Assembly: GCA_963457665.1 (NCBI GenBank)
Contig: OY735211.1
Location: 42,097,044 to 42,161,043 of the forward strand
Source of the DNA: Thysanoteuthis rhombus
Taxonomy: Eukaryota > Mollusca > Cephalopoda > Oegopsida > Thysanoteuthidae
Length of the DNA: 64,000 bases
Reading direction: 5' to 3'
Shown here: one piece after another, positions 1 to 11,102 of the stretch
How the letters are laid out: each line of letters begins with the position of its first letter
Numbering within the stretch: the first letter of the stretch is position 1
Position numbers and translations under genes: made by a program
The notes under the pieces: generated by a model
Seen by the model: the letters and a program-made list of their open reading frames with translations, nothing else
Told to the model about the DNA's origin: nothing
The model's database searches: none

Positions 1-375
1 TCGAAAACATATCGTTTTAAGACACCATCATGGTGATTTTTGACTGAAATGTTAGACTTTATAGGACGACATATATTCAGCCATTTTTTCTATAACTTGA
101 TGAATGAATGAACATTAAAATTTCAACAAAGTTCATTTCTTTGTGGAGATTTGGAAAAAATCATATCTACAATACATCAAATTGAATATGTTTTAACTAA
201 CCATGATGGATCTTGTAATTATTTCGTTAATATATGTAAAATAACATTATAATGATCAACTGTCAATAATTTTTGCCGCATGTCTTACATCTTAATTAAT
301 TACCATCAGACCGGAGACGATATTGTAGTCAGGTTTAGGGTATTGTTATATTCACTAGACAATATGTATCAACCC

Positions 376-932
376 TTGGCACAGACCACACCGTTCATTG
401 CAGACACTTGAAAATGTGTACATATACTCCTCTTGGTGACGAGAGAAAATGCTTCTTGTTTTTTTAGACCGTCTCCGATTAGGTTTTAAAGGGGTTCAAT
501 CTGCAATGTAATTTTATCCTAAATTGATCCCTTAGATTGTGTATACTAGAATTCACACGTGAGTTTTGAAAAATCGAAATTTTTTTTAGTGATTATTACC
601 CGATAATCTTCCGGACTTGGTACGGGGCAGTACTATCTATCTATCTCTCAATCTATCTATCTATCTATCTATCTATTGGCTCGACACGGAACACATCGTC
701 CATTGTAGAAATTTGACATTTCGCACACATACTCCTCTCTGGGACTAGGTAAAATGTTCGTTTGTTTTTTCTTTTTTTTTTTAGTTTTCCACTCTGTATT
801 GGTTATTAGAGGGGGGTTCAATCTGCGATGTAAGTTTTCCCTTAATTGATCCCTTATTTTGTGTCCACTAGAATTCAGGCTTGTTTATCTATCTTCTATC
901 TTCTTCGTGTCTGGACTTGGCATGGGGGTCGC
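376..932. repeat. 300-bp tandem duplication
   Basis: Two related units begin exactly 300 bp apart with TTGGC (376 and 676). Shared landmarks follow in the same order: CATACTCCTCT, the stretch GGGGTTCAATCTGC (GGGTTCAATCTGC in copy 2), ATTGATCCCTTA, CTAGAATTCA, and a terminal block CTTGGTACGGGG / CTTGGCATGGGG. Copy 1 runs about 376-632 and copy 2 about 676-932. A (CTAT)n run at 633-676 sits at the junction, so the duplication may have arisen by slippage or unequal exchange at that microsatellite. No coding capacity is preserved. Confidence 0.75.
633..677. repeat. (CTAT)n microsatellite
   Basis: About ten CTAT units interrupted once by CTCTCA. It lies between the two copies of the 300-bp duplication. 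Confidence 0.9.
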
Positions 933-1043
933 TAGGATTGCCAAATCCAAACGACAAAAAAAGAGGACACTCTATTCCAGCGTTCCCAACCTGCGGTCAG
1001 CGCACCCCTGGGGAGGTTGTCCATTTCTGAATTTCCCTGAAAA

Positions 1044-1071
1044 GTGTGTGTGTGTGTGTGGGGGGGGGGGG
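1044..1071. repeat. (TG)n followed by an 11-12 base G run
   Basis: A short alternating TG run passes directly into a pure G tract. The G tract lies just before an unclassified interspersed repeat (family F). Confidence 0.85.
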
Positions 1072-1075
1072 ATTA

Positions 1076-1165
1076 CCAGTGTTGCCAATTTAGCGTTCTT
1101 CGAGTTAAATTCGGTGCGTTTCTTGTCTTGGCTGCAAAAAAAAAGTATCATTTTTAATGGCAGTA
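1076..1165 (+). repeat. Interspersed repeat family F, copy 1
   Basis: Begins GTGTTGCCAATTTAGCG and continues with GAGTTAAATT, then a TTTCTTG..CTTGGC segment. The same order of blocks occurs at 15,345-15,545 (GTTGCCAATTTAGTGC, GCGTTAAATT, TTTCTTGGTCTTGGC). No protein or terminal repeats are recognisable, so its class is unknown. Confidence 0.5.
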
Positions 1166-1789
1166 TTGTCCTGCGTTGCTATTGTACAAATGGTTCTTAG
1201 AGCGGTATGTATTATTTTTTTGCCAAAGACATAATTTTCCCTGCTAGACATAGGATGGTGGTGATTCATAGATTCCCTCTGGGCTCTTGTTTTAGATGCT
1301 CTTCGCCACCCAGACTGTTATTAAACTCTATAGGGTCGCTAATAAAGGATACGTTCTCGGTGAGACGCGAACTTACATCCATTTTGCCTCAATAAACCTG
1401 GTTTCCCAAGCCAACTGTTCTGCTCATTGAGTTACAAAAGCGTTCAAGATGACAGGATCAAGTCTAACCTTATAGACTTTACCCACCATCTTTCTCAATC
1501 TCTTAGTGCCGTATTTGTTATTTTTATATACACCACTGGTATTAGTAATTTTAATATCATCTTGATTTCAAGTTTTCTTTAGATAAAGCATTGCCAACCA
1601 TTACTAATTTTTGACTAGTATCTTATCCGACTTAATTTTAGTTGCATTTCATCGCAACTACTCAGACCGCTATTTTTGTTGTTCACTTACGGCTATAGAC
1701 TAACAGTCTGGGTTGTCGCGATGAGAAGAAACTAAAATTAAGATGAAAGAATATTAGTATAAAGACTATAATTGTACACGATGTTTCGT

Positions 1790-2076
<287 letters not shown>

Positions 2077-2673
2077 TCAAGACGATATAGTAACATTCTA
2101 ATGACATAATACATTAACATTCACTCTGCGCCCCCTCCTGGGAACACTTATTGTGAGTGATAATGCAAATGAAAAAGAAAGGCGTAAACTCTCTAGACAA
2201 TAATTGATCATTCTACTTGACTTTTCTGTGCCGTTTTAGTAATTAAAATATAATACATATCAATTTACATAAGTTGAAAGAGACAATACGTTAAGTATTG
2301 AAAAAAAAAAGATCGAAATATTTTGTACAATCAAGGGAATTCACAAACGTTTATTTCACTCGGTTATTTTCATCTCTACTAACAAAGTTAGAGATACGTC
2401 TATATTTGGTTGCATCTTTCCGTCTATCTATTTGTCTCCAGCTCTGTCCACACGATATCTCCCAGAGTTCTCAATTGATTTCAACGAAATTTTGCTGGAA
2501 GATAAACAATAGGCCGCAGAAGAAGTAATTGTGAATCTCGTTTACGTTTTCCCCTTCCACCATATAACTAGCTTTCATTACCTAAATTCTGTCTTCAAGT
2601 TTTTGCTCTGTTTTTACGCCGGTTTGATTTTACACTTACTGATAATCATGGTCCTGTAAGCATCAACACTAGT
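2077..2673. other. Unassigned AT-rich sequence
   Basis: No recognisable gene, transposon end or RNA. The open frame at 2298-2528 has no family resemblance and is taken as chance. Confidence 0.6.
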
Positions 2674-2735
2674 TAATCCAGCAGACCCTTTAATCCAGTA
2701 AACCCTTAAATCCGACAACTCCTTAATCCGAAAGA
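2674..2735. repeat. 17-bp minisatellite, about 3.7 copies
   Basis: Units start with (T/A)AATCC at 2674, 2691, 2708 and 2724, giving periods of 17, 17 and 16. The unit is close to TAATCCAGCAGACCCTT and grows more divergent towards the right. Confidence 0.75.
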
Positions 2736-2934
2736 AAAACAAATGATTTCTAGGGTTACCACGATTCACTATCTAGGCGACAGTCACTGGTTTGATATTG
2801 GGACTGATCCATGTACAATAACTTCCCCTGGCAATGGCGTTGGCGTGCGCTCTCCGAGTTCCTTCTAGTTGTTACATGTTTTTGATAAGAAGCGAATCAG
2901 ATACCTGCAATGTAAGACATAATTGGCACAGGAT

Positions 2935-3440
2935 ATCTAATATTAATAGAGGTTGTTGTGGTCGATAAGGTAGTCGCAAATTTCTCACCTGGGCAAACGG
3001 TTTTTGTTTGAATCCAGGTGAAGTTGATTGATTTTATGCATATATGTATGAATTGGTTTGCGGTTGACGGCGTGAATAATGGAATCGGCGAGCCGAGTTA
3101 AAACTCTGGTCGAGGCTGTTGACGTTCGCACTAATGTCCTTGAGAAAGGCTTGAATCTACCTCCCAGCAATGGGCAAAATAGCAGTGTTGACTGGGCTCT
3201 CTGGACATGTTTGGCGAGTAGTCTAGGAGAAAGACAACTTTGATTTCACCCTAGGGAGTGGTACATTGATCAACTTTGACGTCCTCCCAGCAGCCACCGC
3301 GAAAAAAGCCATGTGCTCCCCCTTTGGTTACATTAATGGGGATTCACAAAACTGGGTATATCAGGGTATCCATTTGCTAAGCCCTGGCTTGCACCCTGAA
3401 GAGTTCACCAGTGCCTTTCCATTGTCTATCGAGATGCAAG
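2935..3440 (+). mobile_element. tRNA-derived SINE-like sequence, family H (divergent)
   Basis: Two tRNA-like stretches lie in series. At 2955-3025 GTCGATAAGGTAGTCG resembles an A box and TTTGAATCC a B box. At 3060-3125 CGAGTTAAAACTC sits where a B box would be, followed by GGCTGTTGACGTTC and GTCCTTGAGAAAGGC. The second part matches 8,755-8,905 (CGAGTTCAAACTCC, GTCCTTGGGAAAGG). The 3' part to 3,440 is included only because no break is visible. The grouping is by eye and the ends are uncertain. Confidence 0.4.
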
Positions 3441-3529
3441 GACCATATTTATATAGATAGATACGTTATCCGACAAAAATATTGAATTATACAATAATTA
3501 TGACACAATTATTAATCATAATTATAATT

Positions 3530-3775
3530 AACGCGCCCTTCTTTAGGGTTGAGTGCTCTTACATGAGGCATTCGTCCATTATAAGCAATTATAGTAATGT
3601 TCGTTCAATTCTGGAATGGAGCATTCTGGTAGATGGAGAATTATGTGTAAGTAAATATATTGCTTGATTTGGTTCTGCAGACCGTCCAGTTCTGCATAGG
3701 GCTGGGGTAGAGCATCCGCCTCTGGTTCTGAAGCGAAGGTTTCGAGCCTATCTAGCGGTATTGTGGAGAAATGAA
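3530..3775 (+). mobile_element. Family A tRNA-derived SINE, truncated (no ribozyme end)
   Basis: Shares with the 46.9-kb copy the order AGGGTTGAGTGCTCTT, ACATGAGG, GAGCATTCTGGTAGATGGAGA, then a tRNA-like segment (GCAGACCGTCCAGTTC, GGGGTAGAGCATCCGCC, B box like GGTTTCGAGCC). Other family A copies continue into a hammerhead motif after the tRNA part. This copy leaves the family just after the B box near 3,775, so the ribozyme is missing. Confidence 0.65.
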
Positions 3776-4104
3776 AAATGGATCCATATACTCGAAAAAT
3801 AAGAGAGTGTATGAAGAAAGACTATAGAGGTTTTTCAGGGTTTTGTTTTTGTGCTATTCAATGATAAATTATTGTGTATGTGTGTGTTTGCGTGTGTGTG
3901 GCTATTTTTGAATGGTGGAATTAAAAGGTGTTTAGCATATTTTAAATTGATTATGATCATGTTTGCTGATTATTATTTGATGTTGTTTCAGTATTAATTT
4001 TGATAGGTGGGGCGGAAATGTTGACAAATCCTGGACTTTGCACCATTGTTTTACATTCTACTACTCATGCAAATTCAATGCATCTTCTTTTGATTCTGTT
4101 CGTT

Positions 4105-4129
4105 TGACCTCTGAGGTCATTAGAGGTCA
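4105..4129. promoter_or_regulatory. Clustered nuclear-receptor half-sites (possible DR4)
   Basis: TGACCT (4105-4110), AGGTCA (4114-4119) and AGGTCA (4124-4129). The last two form a perfect direct repeat with a 4-base spacer, which matches the known DR4 response element class. A weaker echo (TGACCTCTGAGATCA) occurs at 4253-4267. With no gene nearby this may be fortuitous or part of a local duplication. Confidence 0.25.
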
Positions 4130-4559
4130 TGAGGGTTCAATTCTTGTCAGTTCAAAAAAATTTTGGTGGGGGGCACAATTTTGCACCTATGAAATTAAAA
4201 TTAGTCAAAGAGGAAAACCATCTAATGTTGAAGATCATATGCAATACAAAGTTGACCTCTGAGATCATTTGAGGTGAGTCAGTGTATTTTTTTTGTTCTT
4301 GATAGGATAGGTGGTGCTGCCTCTCATGGTTATTGAAGGCCAGCGCAGACCAATTTTGGGTCAGAATAGCCTTTTGAGTTGAACGAAACGACTTTAGAAG
4401 CCAATCAATTGACTGTTTCTCTTATTATTGTAACAAAGCACAAGGGCAATCTCTCAAGATCGCTGGCATTTACCCTACATTCCCGATGGATAGCTCCAGA
4501 TTTGTGGTCCCAGGGTTGGATCCCTAATCAATTTTTTCAAACTTTCACCCACTGAGAGA

Positions 4560-4825
4560 AACACAAAAGCAAAAGCCGGTAATGCAAATGCCCAAATAAC
4601 TGTTTTCACTCCAAATTCTCAATCCGTTTATTCTTCAGTCTGTATCTACTGTATTCGTTTCTTCCAACGCCACCATTATGCTATTAAGAAATGGATCTAT
4701 GACCCGACAGAATGATCATAAATTGCGTTATATCATATTGAAACTCATATTTGAAATGATCTCCCGTTATTACACACGGTTAATGTATCACTTGGCCTAG
4801 ACAATTTCTTAATTACACCACTGTC
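4560..4825 (-). mobile_element. SINE family B, reverse-oriented fragments
   Basis: Read on the minus strand, 4685-4800 holds the family tail (CAATTTATGATC, GAGATCATTTCAAAT, GATACATTAACCGTG, GTCTAGGCCAAGTG). 4560-4670 holds the 5' leader (GAAACGAATACAG, GCAAATGCCCAAATAACTG on plus). The tRNA-like core between them is absent or unrecognisable. It is abutted by a forward copy at 4,828-5,115. Confidence 0.6.
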
Positions 4826-4827
4826 GC

Positions 4828-5115
4828 GTTGAAAGAAACGGATAGAGCAGATATAGACCACAAATAAGTAAAAATGAGAATTTGAAGTTGAGGTCGTTAT
4901 TTAGGTCTTTGCATTACCTCAATGGTAAGAGCAACGCTACGTTGAAGCTGGTTGCCGGTTCGATTCCTGCAGAAGTCCCATTTCCCTTAATTGTTTATTC
5001 AATTTACGTCGACTAGGCCAAATGATACAATAATTGTGTAATGACTGGAGATCATTTCAAACGAGACTTTCAATATGATAAATATAACGCAATTTATAAA
5101 TCATGTATATATGTA
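4828..5115 (+). mobile_element. SINE family B, full-length tRNA-derived copy
   Basis: A pol III-type retroposon of about 290 bp. The leader (GTTGAAAGAAACGGATAGAG) is followed by GGTCTTTGCATTACC. The tRNA-like core has A box CCTCAATGGTAAGAGC near 4916-4931 and B box GGTTCGATTCC near 4959-4969. The tail contains GTCGACTAGGCCAAATGATAC, GAGATCATTTCAAA and AACGCAATTTATAAATCATG. No coding capacity. It lies head-to-head with reverse fragments of the same family at 4,560-4,825. Confidence 0.75.
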
Positions 5116-5324
5116 TGAGGTACTAAAAAGAGTTCGAAGAATTTGACTATAAAAAAATAATTTGCATTAGTACGTAGTTTCCACTGTCCCCTTCGATGCA
5201 ATCCCTTTTGAGCTGTTTGCATAAGCTCACAAATAACACTGCTTGCAAATGCTAGCGGGAGAAGCCCACTCTGTATTCAGTTCGCGCGCGTTATTCAGAA
5301 TCCCTGAACATTTGGGTAATACAT

Positions 5325-5366
5325 CGCATACATACATACATACATATGTATGCATGTATGTATGTG
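5325..5366. repeat. (CATA)n/(TATG)n microsatellite
   Basis: An imperfect palindromic tetranucleotide run around CATACATATGTATG. Confidence 0.85.
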
Positions 5367-6715
5367 CGAGTGTGTGTGCGTGGAGGTCGGGAAATATATG
5401 GACATTGAATTGAAAGAACTGTCATCACCGCTGTGAATATCCTCAAAGTGTGACAAAAAACAAAGATAGAAAAGGAAAAATAAATAAATACGGAACTGGA
5501 TAAAGTAAAAAAAAAAAAAAGAAAAAAAAATAACGCCTGAAAACAGAGTAAAAGTCTATAAAACAAAAACAACGTTGTGAAAAAACAAAAAAACAAAAAA
5601 AACTGCACCAATCTTAATTTCAGATCAAAAAGTGTGAACCAACGTTCTCGGAGTGACTTTCGGAATGTGTGACCTTATTTCTTACGAAAGGCGCTTCACG
5701 ATTTGTATAGGAAACATCAGAAATAACTCTGTCGTTTCCAGGGCAGTGACGAAAGTAGTGAGAACGCCAAGAGGATAGTGGGAAACCCAAGTCTAAAACC
5801 TTCCGTCTGTCGTTTCTTTCCTTCACTGATTTCTCTCTTTTTCACTGATTAAAAGATTTCCTTTGAAACGACCATAAACGTGTCATTCTCGACTTGGCTA
5901 GCATACTCACTCGGCCCAACCCTTTCACAAACATTCATTGTTGTGCCCTTCAACTTTTCTTTTCTTCAGAACGACTTACTGCCTTATCTTCTCCTATCAT
6001 TCTCTACCATCTTATTTTTCCTTAGTTCAACGGAGAGATTTACTGCTATATCCTCTCCGTTCTCCCCAACGGTTTCTTTCCTTGTTTACCACAACGTAGA
6101 CTGTGTGGGACAGTCCAGTGGTGAGATTCTCCTTCATGTTGAACTATCTTCATTCATATTGAAGTCTACGAAACATTTTCAAAATACATGCCATCATTTG
6201 CTCTAAATTATCTACGCACATGGGCAAATTATATTACTTTAAAAAAGTTTTTTTTTTGTATATCTCCGAGTATAGACCTACATTTTGGGAATTTCATTTT
6301 AGCAGTTGAAAAAGTTTGAATTTTTCGCCTATCTTCGCTTAATATCTCATGTCCGTCTCCCAGCAAGAATTTACAACTTGAATGTTCCTGTCTTCAATCT
6401 AATCTAACGATTGTTTTGTTTTGTTTATATAGCCAGTCAAGCCCCGGTCCAGGCAATGGGGGGCTGGGGTGAGGAGTTTGTTTTTTTTTTTTTGTTTTTT
6501 GTTTTTTTTTTCGTTTTCTTTGGTTGAAGGGTTCGATTTAGGGTTCATTAAAATATTATATACGAAATTAGTGCACATTCCGAGATTTTGAAGCTATACT
6601 CTAGTTTATATTTTTGACAGAAGTTTTGAGGCGGGGGATATTACAATCGAGCAATGTAGAGCTGGATGAATGAACAAGGCATTGAAGTACATGATAAACA
6701 AATGAATGAGAAAAT
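5367..6715. other. Unassigned sequence with A- and T-rich tracts
   Basis: Contains poly(A)-rich DNA at 5507-5530 and poly(T)-rich DNA near 6480-6512. The open frames at 5291-5611, 5620-5826 and 5880-6206 show no family features and no splice-site context that I would trust. Confidence 0.55.
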
Positions 6716-6797
6716 AAATAAATAAATAAATGAATGAGATAATAAATAAATAAATAAATAAATAAATGAATACGGAAACCCATGACAGAGAAGAGAC

Positions 6798-6837
<40 letters not shown>

Positions 6838-6838
6838 A
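6716..6838. repeat. (AAAT)n with (GAT)n
   Basis: AAAT/TGAA units at 6716-6766 are followed by about 13 GAT units at 6800-6838. Overlapping open frames here simply translate the repeats. Confidence 0.9.
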
Positions 6839-8740
6839 CACTTACAAATATAGCACAAAAAAGCTTCATGCGTACAGACATTGCCGGATAATTATACAAT
6901 CGTACGAGAAAAAAATGCTTTTCATGTTTTCCGATAGTCTTTTTACCACTCCTGGGAGTTCATTTTGTAATGATTTTATAAGGCATAAAATGGTTAGCGA
7001 TACATTTAAGATATACTAGGTTTCCTCCGTAAGTAATGTTACATTCTGGAGAGGGAATAAAAAAACCTGTTCTAATGTAATAAAAAGTTAGATTTATTTG
7101 TGAAGAACATAGACATTACTATTATCAGTGAAAAATTCATCGTTGAAAGAATCTGGGATCTGGAACGAACAGAATTCTGATAGTACTGAATGTATCTCCT
7201 CCTTACGTTTTGGCATGTTAAAAGTAATACTGTGATCAGATAAATGGAAATTTTGAGATGCTTTGCCGGTTTCGTTATGCGGATAAGGTCAAATATTCCG
7301 ACCTAATGATACGTTTTCCTTGCTTGCATTGTGTTTCTGAATAACGACACTTCCTGTTGACCAAGTCTGAAGATTTGAAGAATGAATTCTTGTAGTCGTT
7401 CAGATGAAAGATTTGCCTGAATTTACTTGTCTTGTTTTAAGAGCTTATGATAGATTAAATTCTCCATATTCGATCGACTGCTTACCAAGACCAAGGTGAA
7501 ACAGTGGTTTTTGTTGATGAAGGTTTTTCTTCCAGAATCAAATATTCTTTTAATTAGGAATGACTTAATCAGTGTCGTAATAGGCTTACGTCATTTTTCA
7601 TAATAATGGTTATGTTCAAATAATCATTTACTGAGTGTGACTTAATTTTAGCATGAGGCCCCCATTGAGGAACGAATACACTTCTCAAGTGTTATGGTCT
7701 GCGGCGCTAGCTTGATAACCATTACACCAAGAGACGGCACTGATGATTAGGTTAAAAAAAAAGTACATCTAATATTTATTACATTTGAATGTTTTCTCAT
7801 TCCTTCTTCAAAAACCAAATACAAATTATTATATCTTTTTAATTTTATTTAGAAACAAATTGCATATTCCAAGAGTCGGGCGGAAGTCCCAAGTTGGATA
7901 AAGATTTTTTTATACGGATGAGAGGCAAACGGCAAACAAGCAAGTCATTGAAACCTCTTCATAATCGCCTGTTCACCCTCCCTTTCGTTTCAAATTAAAA
8001 AAAAATCTCTGGGGAACTTTCACATAATTTCTGACCATAAAACTAGTATAAATCAAGCTGAGACTCTAAATATGAATGGAACAATAAATTAACTTCCAAC
8101 TCTCTTCCCACGGACGAGCAACAACGAACAACGAGGCCACTAGCTCCTCCACCTTCAGCAGTAATAACAATAATATTAGCAGAAGGTGATAACAAGGACT
8201 AGTACAAGTCTAGTCAGCCTAATCCACACTGGAAAGATAGGCGGTAGGAAGACTGAAGGGCAGAGACTCAGCGGTGGATATTGTTTCGTTTTACGACATT
8301 CAATGGCGTCTATCGTTTGCAGTCTTTGGACGTCTTTTACGACGAATACAACGACAAGATGGCCGAGATGATCGCTTGGTACGCCAGCTCCGACTAGCTG
8401 ACGTCAATTCAGACAAGCCATCATTTACTTATCGGGCACGATCAAGAAACTAACAGTAGAGCAGTAAATGAAAGTAACAAAACCCCTAAAAGTAATTCTT
8501 TCTGTCCCGTTGTTATAATTTCGGGTAATTGCTAGCAAAACAAAATGTCAGCCAGACTCAGGGAAACAGAGTGCATATATAAATTGAAGCGAGGAGAAAT
8601 TTGGAGTCCAGCCTTATACAAACCTTCCATTCACTATTGTATTTTTTCCTGTTCTGATCAGAGAAGTTAAGCAATATTTTGCTGATTAAAAAAAACATGG
8701 TGGTGACATTTTGATCTTTTTCTATCCGGGTATTTCAAAA
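6839..8740. other. Unassigned sequence, one weak tRNA-like segment
   Basis: No gene or transposon recognised over most of this stretch. On the minus strand at 7,645-7,735, TTGGTGTAATGGTTATC resembles an A box and GTATTCGTTCCTC a poor B box. That could be a decayed SINE or tRNA pseudogene, but acceptor pairing is not evident. Confidence 0.4.
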
Positions 8741-8754
8741 GGAAAAGGAGGTGC

Positions 8755-8905
8755 AGAATGGCTGAGTAGTCAACGGGATTGAGATTGGGATCTGAAAACC
8801 GAGTTCAAACTCCAGCTAAGACAGTTTGTGTTCATTTTGCTCTGCTGTCCTTGGGAAAGGTACGGGTCCGTTTTCTACCATCCCTCCCTAACACGTCATA
8901 GGCCA
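8755..8905 (+). mobile_element. tRNA-derived SINE, family H
   Basis: ATGGCTGAGTAGTCAACGG resembles a pol III A box and CGAGTTCAAACTCC a B box about 30 bases later. It is followed by a family-specific part with GACAGTTTGTGTTC and GTCCTTGGGAAAGG. A related segment lies at 3,060-3,180 and a weaker one near 23,695-23,765. Confidence 0.5.
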
Positions 8906-9149
8906 GCGTGGCAGGTTGGGTTCCTCCTTGAGAAAGGCCTATGTTCAACAACGGATTTTGGAAGGCTGATTTTCCAAAGAAGGAATAGAGTTGATGCTTA
9001 TGGCAAAAATAGATTCACATTTGTTTTTCATTAGTAACAAGGGATACGGAGAGCTTTTTTTCCTGGAAATGAAAGTCAATAAAGTAATAACTGTCTCTGG
9101 CATGATTTCTTCTTTTTTTTGGCAGGAGGGTCCACAGTTTCGTCCCGGA

Positions 9150-9603
9150 CGGTGGTTCCCAACCTTTTCCAGGGTCATTCCCCACTTTTCTCAATAAGAG
9201 TACTAGTTCCTCCCCAACCATTCAAGTAAGTTGCAACAGAATTAGCGGATCGTGAATGTAAACATGTTTTCAACCACGATTATTTTAGGATCTATATTGT
9301 CTGCAGAAATTTCTGGTTGGGAATTTTCTTGAAACTTTTTCAAATTTCATAAAACCAATTAGACATAACGACAAAAAGCTAACACTATAATTAAATCTAA
9401 AATAAAATTTCCTTGCATGGAAAAATCAGCCCTTTGGTTGCGCGATTATATTCCATTTCCCATTACGCATCCACACTACCCATAAGCCCAGAACATTCAC
9501 TACGATACGATTTTTATCGTTACCTGACAGTCTTACTTATCCTTCGGGATACCTAAATTTTCCCCTTAGGAAGCATCCCTCCCCCTGGTTGGGAACCATT
9601 GGT
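9150..9603. mobile_element. hAT-like nonautonomous transposon, about 450 bp
   Basis: Terminal inverted repeats match: the left end reads GGTGGTTCCCAACC and the right end GGTTGGGAACCATTGG, the reverse complement with little change. CAGTGGTTCCCAACC-type ends are typical of hAT elements. The interior is AT-rich without a transposase frame, and I could not find a convincing 8-bp target duplication. Confidence 0.65.
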
Positions 9604-9609
9604 CTAAAG

Positions 9610-10480
9610 AGACAAAATGATGAATGAATATGCGCAAACGTGAAGTTGATCTGACAAGTGCGTTTTCTTTTACTTTTTTTTTGACAATCTAAAATTTATG
9701 TACACCAAAGTTATGTATTTGAAAAAATATAGTTAATATTATGAATGAGGATGAATATTTAGGGGAAAGAATGGTCTGAAATTGTGATCATAATGAAATA
9801 GAGACCGTACGATAAAAATACATTCATTCGTCGTACAATTGTCAGGAAAATAAGCCATTGTTGCAATCGGAAGTTGTAAAAATTCTTTTGTGAAAATTAC
9901 CTGGTTCAACGCAAGGCAGACGGAGATACGAAAATGTTATCTTATTGTAAAAATCACTTCAACACAGGTTGAGATATTTATGGTTTTATTCAGATATCAG
10001 TAAAGTTTTGGAAAATCATGATACTATATTCTAAGGAAGAATACAGAAATATAACATACGTCTTATCTGGAAGACTGTATAGTATTTTTAGGCAAGAAAT
10101 TTGTACAAAATGTTTGAGCATATCAATCACGAATGATTACAAATGTTATCCAATCTCTGGATAAAAGAGAACAAGGAAACTGTTGAGCAGGAAAATATAA
10201 TGCAAATAAGAAACTGAAGTCGGATGATAAAGAGATTCTACAAATCATAGCCATATTCCATCGGAAACGTTTGTGTCAATTCTTGAAGATTGAAAATAAC
10301 CCTCGCCCCGGTTTTCAAAGCATTTTATACTGATTGAATAACAAACCTTTCTAAACAAATTCTGCATAAAAATTTGGAAAATAATGTAATTGTTAGAAAA
10401 ATTGGATCACCTCATAATTTCGTTCGTTTTTATTTTCAACATTATTTTATAGAACGGCATATATACCTATTCGTTCCACA
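9610..10480. other. Unassigned AT-rich sequence
   Basis: No gene, RNA or transposon ends seen. Confidence 0.6.
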
Positions 10481-10504
10481 ATGCTCGGCTATTTTTCAGA
10501 CAGC

Positions 10505-10610
10505 ATAATGACACACACACGTGTGTGTGTATATATATATATATACACACACACATATATATGTATATATATATATACACACACACACATATATATGTAT
10601 ATATATATAT

Positions 10611-10662
<52 letters not shown>
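10505..10662. repeat. Compound (AC)n/(TA)n array with higher-order units
   Basis: Alternating blocks of (CA)n and (TA)n recur with a period of about 54 bp before a long pure (AT)n run. It encodes spurious Tyr-Ile / Thr-His peptides in both orientations. Confidence 0.9.
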
Positions 10663-10663
<1 letters not shown>

Positions 10664-10811
10664 GCCTTTAAAGTGAAGAGTTCCTGGATACAGACAGAGA
10701 ACCAAAGAAATCACTGTTTATAATCTAATAAGAATTCATTCAAATAGATCTTTTCTTTAGATCTGAATTAAATGCACCAGTTTTCCTAGTTTTTAGTTTA
10801 TGTCATTTTTA

Positions 10812-10814
<3 letters not shown>

Positions 10815-10859
<45 letters not shown>

Positions 10860-11096
10860 GTCATCCACAGACAGCTGTTTCGATGTATTACATCTCTTCA
10901 GTGTGGCTATAGATTTTCCATTATCCCATCCAGGCAGAATTGAAACCTTTACTTCAGACCCGTAGGCCGATATCCTACCTCTGGACTATGGAACTGGACA
11001 GGCAGTAAAGCTGAATTTAAGTCATATATTTTAAATTACACAGAAATCCCTCATCTACCAGAGTACTAAAATTGGAAATGGTATATATATATATAT
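10815..11096 (-). mobile_element. Family A tRNA-derived SINE with 3' hammerhead, best copy
   Basis: Bounded by (TA)n on both sides (10,815-10,856 and 11,082-11,096). On the minus strand the order is: a leader containing GTACTCTGGTAGATGAGGG, a tRNA-like part with A box TAGTCCAGAGGTAGG and B box-like GGTTTCAATTC, and then the hammerhead motif at 10,906-10,865. The element is noncoding. Combining a pol III-type promoter region with a self-cleaving RNA is known in the Schistosoma Smalpha SINE-like family. The assignment of this family to that type is inference. Confidence 0.75.
10865..10906 (-). ncRNA. Hammerhead ribozyme motif (family A, fully consistent)
   Basis: Read on minus: stem I strand CCACA; core CUGAAGA; stem II GAUGU/ACAUC with loop AAU (5 perfect pairs); core GAAA; stem III of two pairs (A-U, C-G) closed by loop AGCU; cleavage triplet GUC; then UGUGG, which pairs perfectly with CCACA. 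All conserved hammerhead positions are present (position 7 is A, a tolerated site). Predicted cleavage lies between plus coordinates 10,870 and 10,869. A two-pair stem III is minimal. Short stem III is known for hammerheads of Penelope-like and SINE-like elements, which often act better as dimers. Confidence 0.8.
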
Positions 11097-11102
11097 GGAA
11101 TG

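Noticed and set aside
7645..7735. Possible tRNA gene on the minus strand
   Set aside because: A box-like sequence only; B box is poor and acceptor/anticodon stems do not pair convincingly.
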